Positions 25,075-33,712 of a stretch of DNA of 64,000 nucleotides are shown here, one piece after another. This DNA is from Xanthomonas hydrangeae. Its GTDB lineage: Bacteria > Pseudomonadota > Gammaproteobacteria > Xanthomonadales > Xanthomonadaceae. The DNA lies in NCBI GenBank assembly GCA_905142475.1, contig LR990730.1, forward strand, positions 1,674,001 to 1,738,000, given 5' to 3'. Each line of letters begins with the position of its first letter. The first letter of the stretch is position 1. Under the pieces are notes generated by a model that had not been told where the DNA came from, did not search any database, and saw only the letters and a program-made list of their open reading frames with translations. The position numbers and the translations under genes were made by a program.

Positions 25075-26754
25075 TCAGGGAGTGGAGGAAGAAAGATCGA
25101 TGCGCAGTACGTAGGCGTGTTCGCCCACCGGCTTTGCAGGCAGGCTCAGATGCAGGCCGTCGGCTTGCTGCTCGAACGGCACCTTCTTGCCATTGGCCAG
25201 CAGCGTCACGCCGCGCACGCCATCGGCGGGTGTGAGCGAGCGGATCACCGCCTTGCCGCCGGCCGGCCAGCCGAGTTCGATCGCATACAGCGCGCCGTCG
25301 CGGGTGGTGAAGCGGAAATCTTCGGCCGTATACGGCTTGGTCTTGACGTCCTGGAAGGTGCCGCCCACCACTTCGGTGGGGCCTTCGCCATACACGCGCC
25401 ACGGCTTGCTGTCGTAGATCGCGCCGCCGTTGGTCTTGAGCCACTTGCCGATGGCCAGCAGGATGCCGCGCTCGGTCTCGGGGATCGAGCCATCGGCACG
25501 CGGGCCGATGTTGAGCATCAGGTTGCCGTTCTTGGCCACCACGTCGGCCAGCATGTGGATGATGAAGGTCGGCGATTTGTAGGTGTCGTTTTCGATGTAA
25601 CCCCACGAGGCATTGCTTACCGAGGTATCGGTCTGCCAATGGGTGGGATGGATGCCGGTGAGCTGGCCGCGCTCGATATCCAGCGTGCCGGCGCCTTCGG
25701 GGAATGCGCCGAGCTTGTAGTTCACCACCACGCCGCGATCGGCCTCGGTACGCGCTGCGCCCTGGTTGTAGTAATACGCCAGCATGGTCGGCAGGCTGCT
25801 GCGGAAGGTGGGGTGGGCGATCCACCAATCGAAATAGATCAGGTCCGGCTGATAGGTATCGATCAACTCGGTGGTGCGTGCCAACCAATCGTCCAGCCAG
25901 GCCTGCGACACCGGCGTCCAATCGTTGGCCACATCGGCATCGTCCTTGCCCGGCAGGCGCACCTGCGCCGGGCCATACAGCGCCGCATAGCGCGGATCAT
26001 TGACGTCCGAATCGAATTTACGCCCGCCGTCGAAGAACCAGTTATGTTCGGCGCGGTGCGAGGACAACCCGAAGTGCAATCCCTGCGCGCGGATCGATTT
26101 GGACAACTCGCCCAGCAGATCGCGCTTGGGCCCCATCTTCACCGCAGTCCAGTCGGAGAGCTTGGAGTCGTACAGCGCGAAGCCGTCATGGTGCTCGGCC
26201 ACCGGCACCACGTAACGCGCGCCGGACTCGCGGAACAGTTTGGCCCAGCCATTCGGGTCGAACTTGGGCGCGGTGAATTTGGGAATCAGATCCTTGTAGC
26301 CGGAACTCGCCTGCGGCCCGTAAGTCGCCACGTGGTGCGCGAATTCCTTGGAGCCTTGCAGATACATGTTGCGCGAATACCACTCGCTGCCGAACGCCGG
26401 CACCGAGAACACGCCCCAATGGATGAAGATGCCGAACTTGGCATTGTCGTACCACGCCGGCGACTGGTAGGCCTTGAGTGCGGCCCAGTCGGGACGGAAC
26501 GGGCCCTTGCGCGCGCCGGCTTCGGCTTCGCGCACCAACCGCTCGCGCTCGGGCGCGTACTTGGCGGTGGCGCTGAGCCACTGCTGGTCGATCTGTTCGG
26601 GGCTGAGCGTGGTGGCGGTTGGCGCGGTTGGCGATTGCGCGCTGAGCGTGGCAGCAGGCAACGCAAGCAGCAGACCGAGCGCGAGCATTCGCGTTCTGGG
26701 TGCAGCTCCGGCGTGGCGGCGGGATGGAGCCGCGGGGCGGCTATCGGTCGTCAT
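25075..26754 (-). CDS. nixE: GH29 alpha-L-fucosidase (NixE position)
   Basis: A 559-residue GH29 fucosidase, expected to remove core alpha-1,3-fucose or Lewis-a alpha-1,4-fucose of plant N-glycans. The N-terminus has arginine-rich residues and a hydrophobic segment ending near TLSAQ (about 23-40), a secretion signal, possibly with a later start at Met23. FGIFIHWGVFSVPAFGSEWY (about 107-126) is the family signature. The likely nucleophile is Asp309 in DLIYFDWW. It is the first glycosidase after the TBDR and its terminator, 122 bases further on. The symbol is inferred from gene order. Confidence 0.9.
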   Translation of the reverse strand: MTTDSRPAAPSRRHAGAAPRTRMLALGLLLALPAATLSAQSPTAPTATTLSPEQIDQQWLSATAKYAPERERLVREAEAGARKGPFRPDWAALKAYQSPAWYDNAKFGIFIHWGVFSVPAFGSEWYSRNMYLQGSKEFAHHVATYGPQASSGYKDLIPKFTAPKFDPNGWAKLFRESGARYVVPVAEHHDGFALYDSKLSDWTAVKMGPKRDLLGELSKSIRAQGLHFGLSSHRAEHNWFFDGGRKFDSDVNDPRYAALYGPAQVRLPGKDDADVANDWTPVSQAWLDDWLARTTELIDTYQPDLIYFDWWIAHPTFRSSLPTMLAYYYNQGAARTEADRGVVVNYKLGAFPEGAGTLDIERGQLTGIHPTHWQTDTSVSNASWGYIENDTYKSPTFIIHMLADVVAKNGNLMLNIGPRADGSIPETERGILLAIGKWLKTNGGAIYDSKPWRVYGEGPTEVVGGTFQDVKTKPYTAEDFRFTTRDGALYAIELGWPAGGKAVIRSLTPADGVRGVTLLANGKKVPFEQQADGLHLSLPAKPVGEHAYVLRIDLSSSTP

Positions 26755-26914
26755 GGGAACTGCACTCCTTCAAGCGAGACATGTCGGTTGCAGTGCAGCC
26801 GGCACGTGGATGGCGAAAGCGGGCCTGGCCATGCTCCCTCAACCGCGAAGGGGCGTGGCCAGTACCACTCCTTGGTACGACATCGAGCGGTGCGCTGCAT
26901 GCAACGCACAGCTC

Positions 26915-26951
26915 AAAAAAAGCGCGCCACCGTGGAGGGTCGGTGGCGCGC
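26915..26951 (-). terminator. Intrinsic terminator after the nix TBDR
   Basis: On the minus strand GCGCGCCACC and GGTGGCGCGC (10-bp arms at 26951-26942 and 26931-26922, 10-base loop) are followed by seven U. It starts 10 bases after the TBDR stop. Partial read-through would lower glycosidase expression relative to the receptor. Confidence 0.85.
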
Positions 26952-26961
26952 CGGTGCTACA

Positions 26962-29640
26962 TCAGAACTTGAAGTTCAACTGGGCCTGATAACCGCGGCC
27001 GTTCTTGTAGAACGCCGTGGGGGTATCGCGGGTGTTGCTGAAGACCCGATAGGTGGAATCGAGCAGGTTGGTCGCACCGAAGGTGATGCCCATGTAATCG
27101 GTGATCTGATACGAGGCGTTCAAATCCAGCTGCTTATAGGCATCTGCAAAGTCACGCGACTGCAGGCGACCGATCTGGGTGAAGTACTTCGAGCGGTAGC
27201 TGTAGTTCACGCGCACCGTCCAGTCGCCGTGTTCCCAGTACGGGATCACGTTGTAGGTATCGCGCGACAGGTACGGCAGGTTCAAGCCGGAGCTGGAATC
27301 GGATTCGGCAAAGGTGTAGTTGGCCTGCAGGCCAAAACCCAGACCGAAGGTCTGCTGGTAATTGACCGACACGCCGGTGACCTTGGCGTCCGACACGTTG
27401 ACCGGCGTGGTGACCTGATACAGGCCGGCAATGGCCGGCGGTGCCGGATTCAGCTGCTGGCTGGTGGTGGTGCTGACGATGTAGGAGCTGATGTCGCGAT
27501 AGAACACTTCACCGGACAACATGCTGGACGGGGCGAAATACCACTCGGCCGCAAGATCGTAGTTGGTGGATTCGTACGGCTTCAGATCCGGGTTGCCGCC
27601 ATTGGCAGTCAGATCGCCGGTACCGCTGTTGATGGTGAAGGTGCCGGCCAGATCGGCGTAGCGCGGACGCGCGATGACCTTGGCTGCCGAGAAGCGCAGC
27701 ACGGTGTCGTCGGTGATGTCGTAGGCGATGTTGAAGCTCGGCAGCGCCTTGCGATAGTCGTTGGTCTCGGCCACACGGTCGAAGTTGGTGCCGCCATCGT
27801 TGCTCTGCCAGAACTCGGACTTGTCGGTGGTGTCGACCAGGCGCACACCCACGTTACCGCGCCACTGGCCGGATTCGAAGTTCAACTGCGTGTAGACGTT
27901 CTGGGTGATTTCCTTGACCTGGAACGAGGCGCCGAAATCGGTGCGGTACGGGCCTTGCGGTTGCGACAACAGATAATTGCGCACCGAGTTCAGGCTGGCG
28001 GTCGGCCAGGTGGTCAGGTCGCCGCTGGCGCCCAGGCCGTCGTACAGGCTGCTCGGTGTGCTACCCGGATTGAACTGCGTCAGCGACACCGCGTCGGTGG
28101 AGTTGATGCGGTTGCCGCGTGCGTCCACGCCGTTGTTGTGGTTGATGTACTTGTAGCCGAACTGCAGCTTGGTGAACGGGCCCAGTTCCAGGTCGCGCGA
28201 GGCATCCCACTGGAAGTACTTTTCCTCGTCCTTGCTCTTCTGGTACGCGATACCGCCGGCCTGCATGATGCCGGTGTTGGTGCCGGGGATATTGCCCTGC
28301 TGGCCGGGAGCCAGGCCTGCCGGATTGCCCGGCAACACCCAGTTCGAGGCGCCGCCGTTGTCGTAGTTCACCGCGGTGTTCTGACCATCGAAGGCATAGT
28401 TGTAGCCGCCGTCCTGCATCAGGAATTTCATCAGGTATTCGGGATTCTTGCCGCCGGTGGCCTGCGTGCTGCCGATCTGGCTGGTGAACACCCACTTCTC
28501 GCCGGACCAGTCGTGACGCAGGTTCAGGCTCTTGGTGGTGACGGTGCTCTCGCGGTAGTTCGCATCCAGCTGCGCGTACGGCTGTCCGGCTGCGCCATCG
28601 CTGACCGTGGCCGAGGTCACCACACCATTTTCCACATTGGCGCTGGTGATCTTCTGGCGGTCGTCATTACATGCAGGGCACACGTAACGCGCCTGGCTGA
28701 AGTTGTTGTACTTGCCCTTGATGTACAGGCCGGTCAGGTTGAATTCGTTCTGCTCGTTCGGCTTCCACTGCAATGCGCCCTGCAGGCCGCTGCGTTCGCG
28801 GGTCTGCTGAAAGAACGCGCTGCTGATGCCGGCCGGCACGCGTGCGGTGGCCACATCGCTGCCGTCGCCGGTAATGGTGGCAGTCGGCGGAATGCCCTGG
28901 CCGGTGGTGTAGCCGAAGTACTCGATACCGGCGCGCGCCAGGTCCTGCTTGTCGTGCGTGGCGGAGATCAACGCGCCGAAGGTCTCGTCGTCGTTCTTCC
29001 AGCTCCACAGCGCCGAGCCGCGCGGGTTGCCTTCTTCCGAACGGTCGTTGTAGTTGTAGCCGATCGAGCCGCGGATGGTGTTCTTGGGCAGGTCCAGCGG
29101 CTTGCGGGTGTGCACGATCACGGTACCGCCGATCGAGCCTTCGTCGATGCGTGCCTCGGGGGTCTTGTAGACCTCCATCAGGCCGATGATTTCCGGCGAC
29201 AGCAGGGTGTAGTTGAAGGTACGGCCGCTGGTGTCGGTCGGGTTGCCGCCCCAATCGCCCGAGGCGATGGTCTGGCCGTTGAGCAGCACGCGGTTCAAGG
29301 CCGGGTCGGTACCGTTGATGCTGACCTTTTCGCCTTCGCCGAACTGGCGGTCGACGCTGATGCCCGGCAGATGCGACAGCGATTCGGCAGCGTTGATGTC
29401 CGGGAACTTGCCGATGTCTTCGGCGCTGATCGCATCGACGATCGAGTTGGCCGAGCGCTTGACCGACTGGCTCTTCTCCAGCGACGCGCGGTAGCCGGTG
29501 ACGGTGATGGTGTCCAGCTCGGTGGTGGCCGAGGGCGCACTGGAAGTGGCCTGCTGTTCTTGTCCGGCAGCCATGGCAGAGCCGGAGCAGTACAGAGCGG
29601 CGGTGATACAGAGTGCTAACGTCGTGGTGCGGCTGTGCAT
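26962..29640 (-). CDS. TonB-dependent receptor of the N-glycan cluster
   Basis: An 892-residue outer-membrane receptor of the Xanthomonas/Caulobacter TBDR type. The signal peptide ends near AMA-AG. A TonB-box-like segment (LDTITVTGYRASL, about 41-53) leads into the plug (VDAISAEDIGKFPDINAAESL; NRVLLNGQTIASGDW). The barrel ends in GYQAQLNFKF with terminal Phe. GAGG lies about 10 bases before the ATG. It is followed by a strong terminator and then the GH29-GH18-GH20-GH2-GH3 series, a carbohydrate-utilisation (CUT) locus arrangement. It is divergent from a glucokinase-family gene with two shared-type operators between, which suggests induction by a GlcNAc- or hexose-derived signal. Confidence 0.92.
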   Translation of the reverse strand: MHSRTTTLALCITAALYCSGSAMAAGQEQQATSSAPSATTELDTITVTGYRASLEKSQSVKRSANSIVDAISAEDIGKFPDINAAESLSHLPGISVDRQFGEGEKVSINGTDPALNRVLLNGQTIASGDWGGNPTDTSGRTFNYTLLSPEIIGLMEVYKTPEARIDEGSIGGTVIVHTRKPLDLPKNTIRGSIGYNYNDRSEEGNPRGSALWSWKNDDETFGALISATHDKQDLARAGIEYFGYTTGQGIPPTATITGDGSDVATARVPAGISSAFFQQTRERSGLQGALQWKPNEQNEFNLTGLYIKGKYNNFSQARYVCPACNDDRQKITSANVENGVVTSATVSDGAAGQPYAQLDANYRESTVTTKSLNLRHDWSGEKWVFTSQIGSTQATGGKNPEYLMKFLMQDGGYNYAFDGQNTAVNYDNGGASNWVLPGNPAGLAPGQQGNIPGTNTGIMQAGGIAYQKSKDEEKYFQWDASRDLELGPFTKLQFGYKYINHNNGVDARGNRINSTDAVSLTQFNPGSTPSSLYDGLGASGDLTTWPTASLNSVRNYLLSQPQGPYRTDFGASFQVKEITQNVYTQLNFESGQWRGNVGVRLVDTTDKSEFWQSNDGGTNFDRVAETNDYRKALPSFNIAYDITDDTVLRFSAAKVIARPRYADLAGTFTINSGTGDLTANGGNPDLKPYESTNYDLAAEWYFAPSSMLSGEVFYRDISSYIVSTTTSQQLNPAPPAIAGLYQVTTPVNVSDAKVTGVSVNYQQTFGLGFGLQANYTFAESDSSSGLNLPYLSRDTYNVIPYWEHGDWTVRVNYSYRSKYFTQIGRLQSRDFADAYKQLDLNASYQITDYMGITFGATNLLDSTYRVFSNTRDTPTAFYKNGRGYQAQLNFKF

Positions 29641-29974
29641 GGCTAAACCTCATTGGTTAGTGCTTTGAGCGCGCCTGACCCGTAGTGGGGCGCAACGCGC
29701 TCGGCGTGGCCGGCAAAACAACACGCCCTGACCGATCGCGGTGATTGCGCTGGCACGCGTCGTGAGAAGCGGGTCCAGGCGATTCGCGTGGTAGAGGAGG
29801 TGTCCCCCGTGTGGTGAAGCGGTGTGGCGAATGCGACTTCAGCGAGTCGAACGTCGGGTGACGCACCACTCACGAATCCGGAATCGGCAGGCAAGGGAAT
29901 GGCCCGATGTTCAGTCCCGAACAGTCCATGGCCCCTCCTGCCAGAACCCTGATTTGGATCGAGTCTCGCGTAGC

Positions 29975-29992
29975 GTTGACAGCGTTGTCAAC
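29975..29992. promoter_or_regulatory. LacI-type operator GTTGACAGCGTTGTCAAC
   Basis: Seven-base perfect arms (GTTGACA/TGTCAAC) surround GCGT. The site fits TGACARCGYTGTCA, as does the second site at 30264. Even length with a central CG is the LacI-family pattern. In X. campestris GlcNAc-related genes are under the LacI-type repressor NagR, which makes it a candidate. It lies 335 bases upstream of the TBDR start. Confidence 0.6.
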
Positions 29993-30263
29993 ACATCGTC
30001 ACAGATCTCTGAAGCGCCTGCGATTGCGCTGCAATGCAGCAAATTTGCGGCATGGTTCCGTTTGCGCCGATGCAGGTGCGCGGCATGGCGTGAGACCGCT
30101 CGCGTCGCGATTCGCTGTTTCTATGGTGAATTCGCAATGCAATGCGTCTCGCCGCTGATTTGTGCGGAAATCGCTGTCACAGATGAGGATTTTTGATGGA
30201 TGATGAAATCAACAGCGCCCTGCATAAATCGTGATCGCGACGGTTGCGTTACAGGGCGATTGC

Positions 30264-30277
30264 TGACAACGTTGTCT
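30264..30277. promoter_or_regulatory. LacI-type operator TGACAACGTTGTCT
   Basis: GACAACGTTGTC is a perfect 12-base palindrome and the site matches the 29975 site at 12 of 14 positions. It overlaps the -35-like TTGTCT of the predicted promoter of the downstream kinase gene and lies about 65 bases before its GTG start, a repressing position. Confidence 0.6.
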
Positions 30278-30300
30278 ACCCGTTACCGTTCGTCGGCTAA
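30272..30300 (+). promoter_or_regulatory. Predicted promoter of the glucokinase-family gene
   Basis: TTGTCT (30272-30277), a 17-base spacer and GGCTAA (30295-30300). TTGT is a known preferred -35 start in Xanthomonas, but the -10 match is modest. The -35 lies within the operator. Confidence 0.35.
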
Positions 30301-30342
30301 CGGGGCATGACACCGGCCCGCTGCCATTTATCAGGAGAACGC

Positions 30343-31359
30343 GTGAGCGCAAGCAGCCCAATGGACGCGGTGTCTTTTCCGCGCACCGAAACCTTCGTTG
30401 CCGCAGATGTGGGCGGGACGCATGTGCGCCTGGCGCTGGTGTGCGAAAGCATCGATCCACGCAAGCCGGTCACCGTGCTGGACTACCGCAAGTACCGCTG
30501 CGCCGATTACCCGGGACTGGCCGAGATCATGTCGGCATTCTTTGCGGAGCTGGGCTGCGCGCCGGTGAAGCGCGGCGTCATCGCCAGCGCCGGTTACGCG
30601 CTGGAAGACGGCAGCGTGATCACCGCCAATCTTCCGTGGGTGCTGGCACCGGAGCAGATCCGCAGCCAGCTCGGCATGCAGGCCTTGCATCTGGTCAACG
30701 ATTTCGAAGCGGTCGCCTATGCAGCCAATTACATGGTCGGCAATCAGGTCCTGCAGTTGTCTGGCCCTCCGCAAGGTGCAGCGGGTCCGGCGCTGATCCT
30801 GGGCCCAGGCACCGGGTTGGGCGCAGCGTTGTGGATTCCCAACGGCGCCAACGCGGTGGTATTGCCGACCGAAGCCGGCCACGCCGCACTGGCGGCAGCT
30901 AGCGATCTGGAAGTGGCGTTACTGCAGCAACTGCGCCGCACGCGCACGCACGTGGCCACCGAACATCTGCTTTCCGGCCCGGGCTTGTTGAATCTCTATA
31001 CCGCGCTGGCCGCACTGCGCGGCGAGCCGGCCGTACACGCCAGCCCGTCCGATGTCACCGCCGCCGCATTGGCCGGTAACGACACGTTGGCACGCGATGC
31101 CTTGCAGGCGTTCTGCGGTTTCATGGGGAGCGTGGTCGGCGACATGATCCTGCTGTACGGCGTGCGCAGCGGTGTGTATCTGGCTGGCGGCTTCCTGCCG
31201 CAGATCGCCACCTTCATCGCGGAAAGCGACTTCGTCGCGCGCCTGCTCGACAAGGGCGCCTTGCGTCCGGCGCTGGAGCAGGTGCCGGTCAGCATCGTCG
31301 ACCACGGCCAGCTCGGTGTGATCGGCGCCGCCAGCTGGTTTTTGCAGCACGGGCGCTGA
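30343..31359 (+). CDS. glk: Glucokinase-family sugar kinase
   Basis: A 338-residue ATP-dependent hexokinase of the bacterial glucokinase (Glk) family. The N-terminal phosphate-binding motif AADVGGTHVRLAL is at about 18-30. The middle region has LVNDFEAVAYAANYM and GPGTGLGAALWIP, and the C-terminal region has GVYLAGGFLPQI. The GTG at 30343 is chosen because AGGAG lies 5 bases before it. An upstream ATG at 30307 has no ribosome site. Divergence from the N-glycan TBDR and the shared operator type suggest it phosphorylates a sugar freed by the glycosidases. It could be one of the glucokinase-like GlcNAc kinases (NagK-II) known in Xanthomonas instead of a true glucokinase. Sequence alone does not decide. 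Confidence 0.82.
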   Translation: MSASSPMDAVSFPRTETFVAADVGGTHVRLALVCESIDPRKPVTVLDYRKYRCADYPGLAEIMSAFFAELGCAPVKRGVIASAGYALEDGSVITANLPWVLAPEQIRSQLGMQALHLVNDFEAVAYAANYMVGNQVLQLSGPPQGAAGPALILGPGTGLGAALWIPNGANAVVLPTEAGHAALAAASDLEVALLQQLRRTRTHVATEHLLSGPGLLNLYTALAALRGEPAVHASPSDVTAAALAGNDTLARDALQAFCGFMGSVVGDMILLYGVRSGVYLAGGFLPQIATFIAESDFVARLLDKGALRPALEQVPVSIVDHGQLGVIGAASWFLQHGR

Positions 31360-31371
31360 GCATCGCGCATC

Positions 31372-31401
31372 GCTCGGTGCAGCAATCTGTCTGCACCGAG
31401 C
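31372..31401 (+). terminator. Hairpin after the glucokinase-family gene
   Basis: GCTCGGTGCAG and CTGCACCGAGC, 11-bp perfect arms with an 8-base loop, start 13 bases after the stop codon. There is no U-tract, so the termination role is plausible but not certain. Confidence 0.5.
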
Positions 31402-31420
31402 CGACCAATTCCGCAGTGCC

Positions 31421-31487
31421 GTAGGAGCGCCCTTGGGCGCGATGGGCATTGTCGATAACGCTTCATCGCGCCAGAGGGCGCTCCTAC
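31421..31487. repeat. REP-like element (GTAGGAGCG...CGCTCCTAC)
   Basis: Imperfect inverted repeat: GTAGGAGCGCCCTTGGGCGC with ATG, then CATCGCGCCAGAGGGCGCTCCTAC-type sequence in the opposite arm, around about 20 unpaired bases. It lies between the convergent kinase and rsmE genes. A second member is at 44204-44271. The family resembles REP elements mobilised by RAYT transposases. No RAYT gene is in this window. Confidence 0.7.
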
Positions 31488-31527
31488 GATGTAGAGCGAG
31501 CGTCAGATGACCCGCAGCATCGCCGCC

Positions 31528-32262
31528 CTATAGATCCCCAAACCGCGACTGCAGCGCCGCAATCGCCGCAAGCCCTGCGGTTTCGGTGCGCAGAATGCGT
31601 GGACCCAATTGCAACCCGCTGAAACCGGCCCCGCCGAGGATTGCGCGGTCGCGCGGCGACCAGCCGCCTTCCGGTCCGATCGCGACGATCACAGCCTGTT
31701 GCGCGGCGACCGGCAGCGTGGCCAGGCGATGCTCGCCATGCGGGTCCAGGGTCAGCCGTAACGCATGCGGCTCGCTGGTCTGCGCCGCGTCCAGCAGGCC
31801 CAGTGGCGTAGCCACCGTGGGCACGCGTGCACGCCCGGATTGCTCGCAGGCCGAGATCACCACGCTGCGCCAATGCGTCACGCGTTTTTCCATCCGCGCC
31901 GGATCCAGCTTGACCTCGGTACGCTCGGCGTTGACCGGCACGATCGCCGCAACCCCCAGCTCGGTCGCCTTCTGCAGGATCAGATCCATCTTCTCGCCGC
32001 GTGCGATCCCCTGGATCAAGGTGATCGACAACGGCGATTCGTTGCACAGCGGCTGCGCACGTTCCACCCGTGCGCGTGCCTCGCGCTTGCCGGCCAGCGT
32101 GATGCGTGCGTGGTAGTCGCTGCCATCGCCGTTGAACAGGATGCAGGCATCGCCCTCGCGCAGCCGCAGCACACGCAGCAGGTGATTGGCTGACTCTTCG
32201 GGCAGCGTCACCTCCTGATCGCAGTGCAGTGGCAGCGCGACATGCGAGCGGGTCAGGCGCAT
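31528..32262 (-). CDS. rsmE: 16S rRNA (uracil-1498-N3)-methyltransferase RsmE
   Basis: A 244-residue SPOUT-class methyltransferase that methylates N3 of U1498 in the 30S decoding region. The N-terminal PUA-like part is at about 1-70 (HVALPLHCDQEV; HLLRVLRLREGD). The SPOUT knot motifs IGPEGGWSPRDRAIL (about 195-209) and LGPRILRTETAGLAAIAALQ near the end bind SAM. The length is typical. Its first 10 bases overlap the end of bioA, so the two are translated from one message. Confidence 0.95.
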   Translation of the reverse strand: MRLTRSHVALPLHCDQEVTLPEESANHLLRVLRLREGDACILFNGDGSDYHARITLAGKREARARVERAQPLCNESPLSITLIQGIARGEKMDLILQKATELGVAAIVPVNAERTEVKLDPARMEKRVTHWRSVVISACEQSGRARVPTVATPLGLLDAAQTSEPHALRLTLDPHGEHRLATLPVAAQQAVIVAIGPEGGWSPRDRAILGGAGFSGLQLGPRILRTETAGLAAIAALQSRFGDL

Positions 32263-33671
32263 GCAACGGCCTCCTCGATGGCATGGCGGGTGGTGGCAGC
32301 CAGTAGCGCAAGTTGTGCCTTGTCCACGCAGTACGGCGGCATCCAGTACAGCACATCGCCGAGCGGCCGCAGCACCACGCCCTTGTCGAGGGCCGCGCGA
32401 TAGGCCTTCAGGCCCACCCGCGCCGCTGCCGGGAACGGCGTGCGTTTGTCGCCTCCCTGGGCAAGCTCGAACGCCACGATCATGCCGGCCTGGCGCACGT
32501 CCGCCACGGCGGGGTGTTCGCCGATCTGCGCGGCCAGTGCGCGCATGCGCGCGGCCGTGTGCTGGTTGCGCGCAATCACATCGTCGTCTGCAAAAATCTG
32601 CAACGTGGCCAGTGCCGCCGCACAGGCCAGCGGATTGCCGGTGTAGCTATGCGAATGCAGAAACGCACGTTCGCGCGAATCATCGAGAAACGCGTCGTAC
32701 AACTGCTGCGTGGCCAGCACCGCCGACAACGGCAGAAAGCCACCGGTCAATCCCTTTGACAGACACAGCAGGTCAGGCATGACACCGGCCTGCTCGCAGG
32801 CGAACAAGGTGCCGGTGCGGCCGAAGCCGGTGGCGATCTCGTCGGCGATCAAGAACGCGCCATGCGCGTCGCACAGTTCGCGCGCACGCCGCAGGTAAGC
32901 CGGGTGATACATGCGCATGCCGCCTGCGCATTGCACGCGCGGCTCCAGGATCAGTGCGCAGATCTCGCCGGGCGATCGTTCGAACAACGCCTGCAACGCA
33001 TCGGCGGCTTGCAGCGCATAGTCTTCTGCGCTCTGCCCGGGCTCGGCCAGATACGCATCCGGCGAAGGCGCAAAGATCGATTCCAGCAGCAGCGGCGCAT
33101 ACACGCGCCGGTACAGCGGAATGTCGCCGACCGACAGCGCGCCGATGGTCTCGCCGTGGTAGCCGTTTTCCAGGGCCACGAAGCGGGTGCGGCGATGCTC
33201 GCCGCGGTTGTGGAAATAATGGAAGGCCATCTTCAGCGCCACTTCCACGCCGGCCGACCCATTGTCGGCATAGAACACTTTAGATAGCGGCGCGCGGCCG
33301 GCCTGACGTGGCGCAATCGCCAGCAGGCGCTCGGCCAGTTGCACTGCCGGCGCATGGGTGAAGCCGGCCAGCATCACCTGCTCCAGCTCGCCGGCCTGGC
33401 GCGCGATGGCCGCGCCGATGCGCGCTTCGGTGTGGCCGAACAGGTTGGTCCACCAACTGCTGACCGCGTCCAGATAGTGGCGGCCGTCGTAGCCGACCAG
33501 CCACGCCCCGTCGCCACGTGCGATCGGCACGAGTGGAAGTGTGTGCGGGTGCTCGCGCATCTGCGTGCAGGGGTGCCACAGCACCTCAAGATCGCGTTGC
33601 CGCCAATGTTCGGCAGCTTGAGAGGCTGCCGGGTCTGCTAGGATTTCGGGCTCATGAACATGTCGATGCAT
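32253..33671 (-). CDS. bioA: Adenosylmethionine-8-amino-7-oxononanoate aminotransferase BioA
   Basis: A 472-residue PLP-dependent class III aminotransferase converting KAPA to DAPA in biotin synthesis with SAM as amino donor. Markers are WHPCTQM near the N-terminus (substrate and cofactor contacts), [34 protein letters not shown], and the PLP lysine in [29 protein letters not shown] follows. It is divergent from nudE with only 41 bases between start codons and overlaps rsmE by 10 bases. No biotin operator could be identified in the short spacer. Confidence 0.95.
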   Translation of the reverse strand: MHRHVHEPEILADPAASQAAEHWRQRDLEVLWHPCTQMREHPHTLPLVPIARGDGAWLVGYDGRHYLDAVSSWWTNLFGHTEARIGAAIARQAGELEQVMLAGFTHAPAVQLAERLLAIAPRQAGRAPLSKVFYADNGSAGVEVALKMAFHYFHNRGEHRRTRFVALENGYHGETIGALSVGDIPLYRRVYAPLLLESIFAPSPDAYLAEPGQSAEDYALQAADALQALFERSPGEICALILEPRVQCAGGMRMYHPAYLRRARELCDAHGAFLIADEIATGFGRTGTLFACEQAGVMPDLLCLSKGLTGGFLPLSAVLATQQLYDAFLDDSRERAFLHSHSYTGNPLACAAALATLQIFADDDVIARNQHTAARMRALAAQIGEHPAVADVRQAGMIVAFELAQGGDKRTPFPAAARVGLKAYRAALDKGVVLRPLGDVLYWMPPYCVDKAQLALLAATTRHAIEEAVACA

Positions 33672-33712
33672 CCGCCTATTCTATCGGTCGCCTCAGCCGC
33701 TGCGTGTCACGC

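Larger units (their letters stand above)
29641..30342. other. 702-base divergent control region
   Basis: No supported gene. It separates the minus-strand TBDR from the plus-strand glucokinase-family gene. The GC content falls between about 30000 and 30240. The two TGACARCGYTGTC-type palindromes listed separately are its clearest content. Short plus-strand frames here have neither ribosome sites nor codon bias. Confidence 0.7.

Noticed and set aside
24005..25921. A 638-codon version of the GH18 gene reaching into the GH29 gene
   Set aside because: The extra N-terminal part is a shadow of the fucosidase. Only the ATG at 25060 gives a signal peptide directly before GH18 sequence.
25117..29619. 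A 1500-codon open frame on the plus strand antisense to the TBDR and fucosidase genes
   Set aside because: It mirrors the codon bias of the real minus-strand genes, is rich in low-information Ala/Gly/Val/Arg sequence, has no domain or ribosome site, and spans two genes with convincing motifs on the other strand.
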